From positions 1-21,475 of the forward strand of contig JALOPD010000035.1 in NCBI GenBank assembly GCA_025454075.1: 21,475 nucleotides of DNA, given 5' to 3'. Shown piece by piece: positions 15,324 to 21,475 of this stretch (position 1 is the first letter of the stretch; each line of letters begins with the position of its first letter). The DNA comes from Desulfobacterales bacterium (GTDB lineage: Bacteria; Desulfobacterota; Desulfobacteria; Desulfobacterales; UBA2174_A). Below the pieces are notes generated by a model. The model was given only the letters and a program-made list of their open reading frames with translations, made no database searches and was not told the origin of the DNA. A program made the translations under genes and the position numbers.

Positions 15324-16430
15324 TCAATAAAACGCAAAATCCCCGTCGCCGCCATGCAGCCGGCAGTCCGCCAGGGGGGCATCCGCAAACGCCTTCGAAA
15401 GAAAAAACCCTCTGGAAACCGATCGGGTGGCCCAACAGGGGCATCGAAGCCCTGCAGCGCTTTTAACCAACCGCTCATCATACAGGCTGAGGGTGCTCAC
15501 GTCCATCGTCAAGGCGTGATAGAGGGCTGCGGCGGCGACGGAGGGGGCGTGCCGGTCCTCGAAGTGGGCATACACGACGCTCATCCGATCATCGCGCACC
15601 TTCAGCATCAAAAATCCCACCATGCCGTTGTCCGGCGCAAACACCTTGACGCCGAGATAAAAAAAACGGGCGGAGATGGACGAAAAAAAGTATCTCCTGC
15701 TTGCGGGGTCTTTTTGCGGCGCCGACACGACCCAGGGGCTGGTCATGATCCAACTCAGGTCGGCCTTGCCTTTCCGGGTCAGGTCATGCTGGTGGTGCCG
15801 TTCGATGAAACGGCCGGCCTCTTCATCGATGGAGGAGAGATACTCAAAGGCCAGGCGCCGGCGGAAACCGTGGCGGCGCTCCCAGAAGAAACTCCGGACA
15901 TCCACGATCTCATCCAGCAGCGCGTCGGCGATCTTAAAGAAAACCCGGAATGCCCTCATCCCAGGGTATTTCCGGAGGAGGGCCTTGGACGCATTGAGGC
16001 GAAAGCGGATGTCGATTCCTTTCGGTGGGTTCAAAGCGATAAACTTCTGCGATGCATGAAGAACCTTCCGCGCCTCTTTGGATCCTCCCGACACGCCGAT
16101 GCGCTCACGGTAGGTGTTCAATGCTTTGTAAAGCAGCGTGACGCCCACCCCCTTGGCTGCAACGGACGGATCCACCCACCAGCCGGTCAGCCAGCCCAAT
16201 TTGTGATCGGCGTTGTTAAAATAGATCTTGTCGGGAAGGATGCCGAGATAGCCGATCACCCGGTTATCCTGATACGCTACCAATAAAACCGGATCGTCTT
16301 TTTCCGCCCGGGGATTTCGGCAGAACGACAAGGCCCTTTGCCTGGTTATCGGAAGGGTTCTCGAAAGCCAAAAATCTTCGGACCGCAGAGCGAGCTGCAA
16401 ATCGGCGACAGTAAATGTTTTAATCTCCAT
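15324..16430 (-). CDS. GNAT-family acyltransferase-like protein
   Basis: A 368-residue protein, first gene of the minus-strand cassette. The N-terminal GNAT domain (about 1-125) has strand VLLVAYQDNRVIGYLGILPD and the acyl-CoA or pantetheine loop WWVDPSVAAKGVGVTLLY (84-101), whose AAKGVG fits the Q/R-x-x-G-x-G/A motif. The C-terminal half (about 200-340) has alternating strands and helices suggesting a second, degenerate GNAT fold, as in tandem-GNAT proteins. There is no signal peptide, so it should be cytosolic. GNATs move an acyl group from CoA, or sometimes from a carrier protein, to an amine. Placement next to a carrier protein suggests it transfers the finished acyl unit, for example to an amino sugar or amino acid; this is an inference. 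An AGG stands 4 nt before the ATG at 16430. Confidence 0.75.
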   Translation of the reverse strand: MEIKTFTVADLQLALRSEDFWLSRTLPITRQRALSFCRNPRAEKDDPVLLVAYQDNRVIGYLGILPDKIYFNNADHKLGWLTGWWVDPSVAAKGVGVTLLYKALNTYRERIGVSGGSKEARKVLHASQKFIALNPPKGIDIRFRLNASKALLRKYPGMRAFRVFFKIADALLDEIVDVRSFFWERRHGFRRRLAFEYLSSIDEEAGRFIERHHQHDLTRKGKADLSWIMTSPWVVSAPQKDPASRRYFFSSISARFFYLGVKVFAPDNGMVGFLMLKVRDDRMSVVYAHFEDRHAPSVAAAALYHALTMDVSTLSLYDERLVKSAAGLRCPCWATRSVSRGFFLSKAFADAPLADCRLHGGDGDFAFY

Positions 16431-16538
16431 CGCGCCTTGATTTTTTCAAATTTTTTTGAAAGATAGAGCCGTTAAAGTTCGCTTTTTTGGAAGCCGACTA
16501 TAGCTCAATTGAAATGTGTGTCAATGGCGGAGGGTCGC

Positions 16539-16988
16539 ATGAATCGGCGAACACGCTTGCCTGCGCTCGGTTTAATTTGCCTCCTGGGTTTTTCTGCAAT
16601 CAGCTGCCAGCTCGAACATGTCGGGAGTCTCAAGCTAAGCCCCGAGGTGTTTGTTGCATTCGCAACTCTTAGGGTTCCAGCCGCCTACAGCTACTATTTC
16701 CTGAACCAGGCAAACAACCCGTTCGGCGTGGTCGGGCTGAAAAAGGGCTACTGGATGGAAGGCCCCGAATGGCGAGAGGTAGACCCTTCCTCGGAGGCTT
16801 TCAGAAAGGTGGTGGAACTGGTCAAAAGCTTCCCCGCACCGGGCGGACGCACAGAGGGCTTTTACATCCTCGACCCAAAGGGGGAACCGATCGGTTTTTG
16901 GTATTCAAGCCTGACGGCCGGGGTCACGGTCGACCCGGATACCAGGCGGGTGACGCTCTCGACGCCCACCCCTTGGATGCAGAATTGA
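16539..16988 (+). CDS. small lipoprotein, unknown function
   Basis: A 149-residue protein when started at the ATG at 16539, which has a GGAGG at proper spacing; earlier in-frame TTG and ATG codons lack this. The N-terminus is a lipoprotein signal: MNRRTR, then a hydrophobic stretch (LPALGLICLLGFS), then AISC with the lipidated Cys23. The mature part is a small mixed domain with FYILDPKGEPIGFWYSSL (about 108-125) and VTVDPDTRRVTLSTPTP (about 129-145), and no family I recognise. It should be anchored in the cell envelope. It is followed after 126 bp by the OmpA-type gene on the same strand, which is also an envelope gene. It diverges from the GNAT cassette. Confidence 0.75.
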   Translation: MNRRTRLPALGLICLLGFSAISCQLEHVGSLKLSPEVFVAFATLRVPAAYSYYFLNQANNPFGVVGLKKGYWMEGPEWREVDPSSEAFRKVVELVKSFPAPGGRTEGFYILDPKGEPIGFWYSSLTAGVTVDPDTRRVTLSTPTPWMQN

Positions 16989-17114
16989 CCGCTTCCCTTT
17001 CCATGGCCGCCACCGCCTCCACACCGCCTATTTCGGCATGGGGAGAGTGCCTGACGGCATCCGATCGACCCTGCGCAAAACCTAAATCGGCCCCAATTTA
17101 AAAGGAGGTTCCAC

Positions 17115-18329
17115 ATGGCGCACTATTTCATCGATTTGCTCAAGCATCAGCTCACCGACGACGAAACCTTGGGGCGGCTGTCCGGCTTTTTGGGGGAAAA
17201 CAAGCCCGGCGTGGCCGCCGCGGTCGGAGGCGCGCTGTCCGCGCTGCTTCTCGGCCTCATGCGCAAGTCGGTCGAGCCCGGCGGCCCCGGGCAGCTGTTG
17301 CAGGCGCTCAAGGAGGGCGAACATGACGGCCGCATCCTGAGCGACCTCGGAAGCCTGCTGTCCGGCGGACCCGCCACGACGGCCCTGGCGTCCTCCGGGA
17401 AAGCCATCCTGGATTCGCTCTTCGGCGGCAAGGCGACCGGCGTCGCCGACATGGTCGCATCCGTCGGCGGGATCGCCAAAACGGCGGGTTTTTCGCTGCT
17501 CTCCATCCTGGCTCCCATCGTCATGGGGGCCCTGGGAAAAACGCTTCAAACCCAGAGCGCCATGAACCCCGCTTCGCTGGCATTTCTTTTGAACGGCCAA
17601 AGGGATTTCATCAAATCCCACCTGCCGGAGGGACTCCTGCAGTGGCTGGGCGTGAATCAGCTCGAGGACTTCAGGCTTCCGGCTGCGCCTGCCGCAGAGG
17701 CCTCGGGAGAGAGGGCCCTCTTATGGGCCTCCGTGCTCGCGGCGTGCCTGGGGGTGGTTTTCCTGTGGCGCAGCTGCGGGACCCACGATGCGGCCCATCA
17801 AACCGCCGCCGTTGTTCAAGAGACCGCGGCAAAGGCCGCCGAACCGGCGCGCGGCGAATGGGCCGCTTTGGGAAAATTCTCCGGGTGGAAGCTGCCGAAC
17901 GGCGTCGAGCTCAACATCCCTGAATTCGGGGTGGAAAGAAAGCTGATCGCCTTCATCGAGGACCCGGCGAAGCCGGTGGACGACAAAACGTGGTTTTCCT
18001 TCGACCGCCTCACCTTCGACTCCGGCAAGGCGACGCTCAAGCCCGAATCGGCCGAACAGCTCAAAAACATAGCCGAGATCCTGAAAGCCTATCCGAAAGT
18101 GACCATCAAGCTCGGCGGCTACACCGACAACAAGGGGCCGGCCGACGTCAACCTGAAACTCTCCCGGGAGCGTGCGGAGAATGTCATGGCCGGGCTGGTC
18201 CAGCTGGGCATCGATGCCGGCCGCCTGAAGGCGGAGGGCTATGGCGAGCAATATCCGGTCGCCGGCAACGAAACCGAAGAGGGGCGCGCGCAAAACCGGC
18301 GCATCGACATCCGGGTCACCGGCAAGTAA
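17115..18329 (+). CDS. DUF937-OmpA fusion envelope protein
   Basis: A 404-residue protein with an AAAGGAGG ribosome site before the ATG at 17115. The N-terminal part (about 1-170) matches DUF937: Gly/Ala/Leu-rich helices such as AAAVGGALSALLLGLM and AGFSLLSILAPIVMGALGK. A single membrane segment follows (about 201-219, ALLWASVLAACLGVVFLW), then a periplasmic linker and a C-terminal OmpA domain (about 290-404) with GGYTDNKG, NLKLSRERAENV and EGRAQNRRIDI. Asp338 and Arg353 are spaced like the diaminopimelate-binding Asp and Arg of OmpA proteins. The predicted topology is DUF937 inside the cell and OmpA bound to peptidoglycan, tethering the inner membrane to the wall. The role of DUF937 is unknown. 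The small lipoprotein gene upstream may be co-transcribed. Confidence 0.88.
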   Translation: MAHYFIDLLKHQLTDDETLGRLSGFLGENKPGVAAAVGGALSALLLGLMRKSVEPGGPGQLLQALKEGEHDGRILSDLGSLLSGGPATTALASSGKAILDSLFGGKATGVADMVASVGGIAKTAGFSLLSILAPIVMGALGKTLQTQSAMNPASLAFLLNGQRDFIKSHLPEGLLQWLGVNQLEDFRLPAAPAAEASGERALLWASVLAACLGVVFLWRSCGTHDAAHQTAAVVQETAAKAAEPARGEWAALGKFSGWKLPNGVELNIPEFGVERKLIAFIEDPAKPVDDKTWFSFDRLTFDSGKATLKPESAEQLKNIAEILKAYPKVTIKLGGYTDNKGPADVNLKLSRERAENVMAGLVQLGIDAGRLKAEGYGEQYPVAGNETEEGRAQNRRIDIRVTGK

Positions 18330-18396
18330 ATATGTCGGACTTCCTCATATCACCCCGATCCGCCTGACAACGGCTATAGTTGCACCTGTTTAGGGT

Positions 18397-19518
18397 TTAG
18401 AACAAAGAGAGCTGCCCGTTGGGTTCAGGGGGGCGGTGGGTTGAAAAAGAACCGTGCGGATCGAGGGCGCGGCAGGGGTCTTCCGAGTAAGTGACGCGGA
18501 AACCGTCCGGCTCCTGCGGCGCGATGCCCTCGAGGAGGTCGATCAGGAGCTCGGATTCCTGGCGGGTGACGACCGGGAACCGATAGTTCCGGTTGAAGTG
18601 TTTTATCTCCCGGCCGGTTTCCCGGCACCGGCTCACGAAGGAGAGGTGGTCGTCGATCCGGACCCGGACCCTCTCGTTGGCGAAGCGCACCAGGCCGGGA
18701 AGGTCTGATAAAATTTCGCTCCGCAGGCCGGGCTCGATCTCATACCCGATGCTGTTTCTGCCGGCGGCGGCGGCCGCCCGCAGAGTGGTGCCGGTCCCCA
18801 GGAAGGGGTCGAGCACCGTGTCGCCCTTGACCGAAAACATGCCGACCAGCCGGTAGGCGAGCTCGAAGGGGTATGCGCCGCTGCGGTTGCGTGCGGTCTT
18901 TTCCCCCAAGCGTTGGCGGGCGCCTTTCAGCTCCATCCACACGTCGGAGTACCAGGCGTTGCGCTCCTCCCAGAAGATGGCGCTTTCATGGCGGCGTCTT
19001 TTTTCCTCCTCGGTCCGGAATTCGCGCTTGCCGCCCTTGCGGGCAATCAGGATGACCTCGTGTTCCAGGGTGACGTAGGCGCCGGCGGGGTACATGCCGG
19101 AGCCCATGAACTTGTTCGGCGCATTGGTCTGCTTGCGCCACAGGACGGACGGCAGGGGCGTGAAGCCCAAATTTAGCAGGCAGCTCAGGATGCGGGCATG
19201 GTTGGGGTAGAGCATGAAGCCGTCGCCGACGGTGCGGGCGGCATCGCCGACGTTGATGCAGACAAAACCGCCGGGCTTCAAAACCCGGTGGACCTCCTGC
19301 CAGACCGCGTCGAGATCGGCGTGCATGAGCCGGAAGGCGGTCAGGCCGTCCTGCCGCGCCAGGGCTTTGCGGATGGCCGGGTTGCGGGCGCTGAACCCCT
19401 CGTCCCACATTTCGATCATGGGGTAGGGCGGCGATGTGACCACGAGCTCGACGCCGGCGGAGCCGATCTCCTTCATCTTCCGGGAGTTCCGGAAGTGCAC
19501 GCGGTGAACGGTTTGCAT
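18397..19518 (-). CDS. DNA methyltransferase, beta-class (N4-cytosine or N6-adenine)
   Basis: A 373-residue enzyme transferring a methyl group from S-adenosylmethionine to an exocyclic amine in DNA. The catalytic motif TSPPYP (28-33) lies near the N-terminus and the AdoMet motif DPFLGTGTT (237-245) is C-terminal, the beta-class order. The region between (about 100-230, with WYSDVWMELKGAR) holds the target-recognition part. The extra C-terminal tail (about 290-373) ends in GQLSLF and is not part of the core. The ATG at 19518 has GAGAG upstream. SPPY is compatible with either N4-cytosine or N6-adenine. No restriction endonuclease or specificity gene is adjacent, so it is solitary here. It is convergent with the OmpA gene and divergent from pgk. 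Confidence 0.88.
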   Translation of the reverse strand: MQTVHRVHFRNSRKMKEIGSAGVELVVTSPPYPMIEMWDEGFSARNPAIRKALARQDGLTAFRLMHADLDAVWQEVHRVLKPGGFVCINVGDAARTVGDGFMLYPNHARILSCLLNLGFTPLPSVLWRKQTNAPNKFMGSGMYPAGAYVTLEHEVILIARKGGKREFRTEEEKRRRHESAIFWEERNAWYSDVWMELKGARQRLGEKTARNRSGAYPFELAYRLVGMFSVKGDTVLDPFLGTGTTLRAAAAAGRNSIGYEIEPGLRSEILSDLPGLVRFANERVRVRIDDHLSFVSRCRETGREIKHFNRNYRFPVVTRQESELLIDLLEGIAPQEPDGFRVTYSEDPCRALDPHGSFSTHRPPEPNGQLSLF

Positions 19519-19572
19519 GGCCGACTCTCTTTCACACCGCGCCGCCGAAGTCAAACAGAGACGGGATTTGCC

Positions 19573-19601
19573 TTGAAATTTCCAAGCATCAACGCTACAT
19601 C
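19573..19601 (+). promoter_or_regulatory. possible sigma70-type promoter of pgk
   Basis: TTGAAA (19573-19578) is followed after 17 nt by TACATC (19596-19601), 45 bp before the ATG at 19646. The -10 is a poor match, so this is tentative. Confidence 0.35.
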
Positions 19602-19645
19602 CTTTGCATTCATTTGAAACCCAACCAGCTGCCGGGGAGGCGACC

Positions 19646-20842
19646 ATGCAAAAACTGACGATGAAAGACCTCGATGTCAAAGGCAAGAAGGTGCTGATGC
19701 GGGTGGACTTCAACGTGCCGCTGAAGGGCGGCAAAGTCGCAGACGACACCCGCATCCGCGCCGCGCTGCCCACGATTCAATCCATCCTGGGCCAGGGCGG
19801 CCGCCTCATCCTGATGTCGCACCTGGGCCGGCCGGACGGCAGGCGGGTGGACGACATGTCCCTGCACCCCTGCCGGGAGGTCCTTGAGAAGCAGCTCGGC
19901 CGCAGGGTTTTTTTCAGCGACGAGTGCGTGGGGGAAAAGGCCGAGGCGGCGGCCTCGAAGCTGAAGGAGGGCGAGGTGCTGCTGCTCGAAAACCTGCGCT
20001 TTCACCCGGAGGAAGAAAAGAACGACCCGGAATTCGCCCGGAAACTGGCCCGGCTGGGCGATCTCTACGTCAACGACGCCTTTGGGACGGCCCACCGGGC
20101 GCACGCCTCGACCGAGGGCGTCACGCGTTTCTTCAAGCAGTCCGCGGCCGGCTATCTGATGATGAAGGAGCTGGATTATCTCGGCAAGGTCGTCGGCACG
20201 GCGGCCCGGCCCTATGTGGCGGTGCTGGGGGGGGCCAAGATCTCCGGGAAAATCGATGTGATCACCAACCTTTTGCCCAAGGTGGACCGGATCGTCATCG
20301 GCGGCGGCATGGCCTTCACCTTCCTGAAGGCCCAGGGGCTCGAGGTCGGCGGTTCCCTGGTCGAGCCGGACAAGGTGGACTTCGCCGGCAGGCTTCTCGC
20401 CGAGGGCAAGGGCAAGATCGTCTTGCCGGTCGATTTCGTGGCGACCGACGCCCTCGACATCAAGGCGCGCAAGGTGGGGGAGCTCAAGGAAGTGGCGGCG
20501 GAAAAGATCCCGGCGGGGTGGAAGGGGGTCGACATCGGGCCGAAGAGCGTCGAAAAGTTCCGCGAGGCGCTGAAGGGCGCCAAAACCGTCGTCTGGAACG
20601 GGCCGATGGGGGTGTTCGAGATCGACAAGACCGCCCAGGGGACCTTCGCCGTTGCCGGCATCATGGCCGAGATCACGGCCGCCGGCGCCACCACGGTCAT
20701 CGGCGGCGGGGACTCGGCCGCCGCCATTGAAAAGGCCGGCATGGCCGAAAAGGTCTCCCACGTGTCGACGGGCGGCGGCGCGTCGCTGGAATTCATCGAG
20801 GGCAAGACGCTCCCGGGGGTTGCCGCCCTGACGGACAAATGA
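19646..20842 (+). CDS. pgk: phosphoglycerate kinase
   Basis: A 398-residue glycolytic enzyme, the usual length, interconverting 1,3-bisphosphoglycerate and 3-phosphoglycerate with ADP/ATP in the cytosol. The hallmark motifs are all present: RVDFNVPL (19-26), LMSHLGRPDGR (56-66), NDAFGTAHRAHAST (143-156), LGGAKISGKI (194-203), WNGPMGVFE (317-325), the nucleotide-binding GGGDSAAAIEKAG (353-365), and VSTGGGASLEFIEG near the C-terminus. The start at 19646 is chosen because GGGGAGG lies 5 nt upstream and gives MQKLTMKDLDVKGKKVL, the standard beginning; 14 codons of open frame lie before it. No gapdh or tpi neighbour is visible. A HAD phosphatase gene follows 88 bp downstream on the same strand. 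Confidence 0.97.
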   Translation: MQKLTMKDLDVKGKKVLMRVDFNVPLKGGKVADDTRIRAALPTIQSILGQGGRLILMSHLGRPDGRRVDDMSLHPCREVLEKQLGRRVFFSDECVGEKAEAAASKLKEGEVLLLENLRFHPEEEKNDPEFARKLARLGDLYVNDAFGTAHRAHASTEGVTRFFKQSAAGYLMMKELDYLGKVVGTAARPYVAVLGGAKISGKIDVITNLLPKVDRIVIGGGMAFTFLKAQGLEVGGSLVEPDKVDFAGRLLAEGKGKIVLPVDFVATDALDIKARKVGELKEVAAEKIPAGWKGVDIGPKSVEKFREALKGAKTVVWNGPMGVFEIDKTAQGTFAVAGIMAEITAAGATTVIGGGDSAAAIEKAGMAEKVSHVSTGGGASLEFIEGKTLPGVAALTDK

Positions 20843-20851
20843 GAACAGGTG

Positions 20852-20914
20852 TCCGGGTGTTTTGGTCTTTGGGTATTTTGTTTCTGACAAACCACCAACA
20901 CCTCAACACCCGGA
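20852..20914 (+). repeat. inverted repeat between pgk and the HAD gene (possible terminator)
   Basis: TCCGGGTGTT (20852-20861) and AACACCCGGA (20905-20914) are a perfect 10-bp inverted repeat. An alternative GGTGTT/AACACC pairing lies inside it. No T-run follows (TTGGCTAATTTT), so termination would be inefficient. It sits 10 bp past the pgk stop codon. Confidence 0.5.
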
Positions 20915-20930
20915 TTGGCTAATTTTACGC

Positions 20931-21475
20931 ATGCTTAAAGCCATCGTTTTCGACTACAACGGCACCCTGGTGGACGATCTGGACCTGGCGGTGGAATCCT
21001 ACCACCGTGCCGGGGCCGAACGGGGGTACCGGCTTTCCCGCGAGACGGTCCTGCAGCACATCTCCCAGCCGCCCTCGGCCAAGAGGGGTCTATACTTCGG
21101 GGATGTTTCCGACGCGGAGTGGGCGGCGATCATCGAACGCCGAAAGGCCATTTACGCGGACCTGGCGCGTTCCGGCTTCAAGCTCTTCCCGCAGACGGAA
21201 ACCGTCCTGACCGCCCTGTCGGGTCGATACCGGCTGGGGGTTTTGTCCAACACGTTCCGGGAGCTCTTCGAGCGGCTTTTCCCCGCGCACCTGGCCGCGC
21301 TTTTTCAGGCCAGCCTTTTTTTCGACGAGGTGTCCGACCCGAAACCGTCGCCCGCGCCCATGCGGGCCATGCTGCGCACGCTGGGAGCGGCCGCGGGCGA
21401 GTGCGGCTACGTGGGCGATGCGATCGAGGACGTGCAGATGGCCCGGGCCGCCGGCGTGCGGTCGTTTGCGCTGCC
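20931..21475 (+). CDS. HAD-superfamily phosphatase-like protein, truncated by the window end
   Basis: The first 181 residues are visible and the frame runs past the right edge. HAD motifs are in order: VFDYNGTLVDD (motif I, nucleophile Asp8), LSNTF (motif II, Ser106), SDPKPSP (motif III, Lys138) and VGDAIEDVQMARAAGV (motif IV, Asp163 and Asp167). The helical cap between about 15 and 90 is of the subclass I type. Position +2 after the nucleophile is Asn10 instead of the usual Asp. Some HAD proteins (DFNG types) share this, so activity is not excluded. Likely substrates are small phosphorylated metabolites; the specificity is unknown. The ATG at 20931 has no clear Shine-Dalgarno. It lies 88 bp downstream of pgk and may be expressed with it by read-through. 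Confidence 0.82.
   Translation, partial: MLKAIVFDYNGTLVDDLDLAVESYHRAGAERGYRLSRETVLQHISQPPSAKRGLYFGDVSDAEWAAIIERRKAIYADLARSGFKLFPQTETVLTALSGRYRLGVLSNTFRELFERLFPAHLAALFQASLFFDEVSDPKPSPAPMRAMLRTLGAAAGECGYVGDAIEDVQMARAAGVRSFAL

Noticed and set aside
19646..20842. Functional link between pgk (making or using 1,3-bisphosphoglycerate) and the FkbH-like gene
   Set aside because: The metabolite connection is real for FkbH enzymes, but pgk is a housekeeping gene on the other strand and more than 4 kb away; proximity is not evidence.
19610..20890. 426-residue minus-strand frame
   Set aside because: It is antisense to pgk, which is unambiguous.
1..21475. CRISPR array, transposase or integrase
   Set aside because: No regularly spaced direct repeats and no mobility-gene motifs were found on either strand.

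Overview
This GC-rich window carries long bacterial genes with short intergenic gaps. The gene content suggests a deltaproteobacterial (Desulfobacterota-like) chromosome: a PUFA-synthase C-type megaenzyme, a COG2509-type flavoprotein, a CDP-alcohol phosphatidyltransferase, a DUF937/OmpA protein and a DUF2294 protein. The lineage is an inference from gene content; there is no rRNA or other marker to fix it.

Layout. (1) 1-1180 is comparatively AT-rich. It holds the start of an HMGL-like carboxyltransferase gene behind a promoter and a probable transcription-attenuator leader, then a DUF2294/MpsC-family gene, then about 400 bp with no gene. (2) 1181-7758, minus strand, is a two-gene lipid unit: a 1813-residue KS-CLF-(psiDH-DH)x2 protein resembling PfaC, followed by a thiolase-fold condensing enzyme whose active-site layout matches OleA. 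No PfaA, PfaB or PfaD and no OleB, OleC or OleD is present. (3) 8041-10206, minus strand: a CDP-alcohol phosphatidyltransferase behind a good sigma70-type promoter, then a COG2509-type FAD protein ending at a strong terminator. (4) 10383-11842: a small coiled-coil protein (minus) and a tRNA-dihydrouridine synthase-family protein (plus). (5) 11868-16430, minus strand: a tight four-gene cassette, GNAT-like protein, acyl carrier protein, FkbH-like HAD-IIIC enzyme, and a MaoC-SDR fusion. It looks like a dedicated pathway that builds a small acyl unit on the carrier protein and transfers it. (6) 16539-18329, plus strand: a small lipoprotein and a DUF937-TM-OmpA envelope protein. (7) 18397-19518, minus strand: a solitary DNA methyltransferase. 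(8) 19646-21475, plus strand: phosphoglycerate kinase and a HAD-family phosphatase cut by the window end.

The two most interesting blocks are both acyl-assembly systems on the same strand: the PfaC-like/OleA-like pair and the FkbH/ACP/MaoC-SDR/GNAT cassette. The first lacks the carrier, acyltransferase and reductase partners its enzymes normally need. The second is self-contained around its own carrier protein. Their products cannot be read from the sequence.
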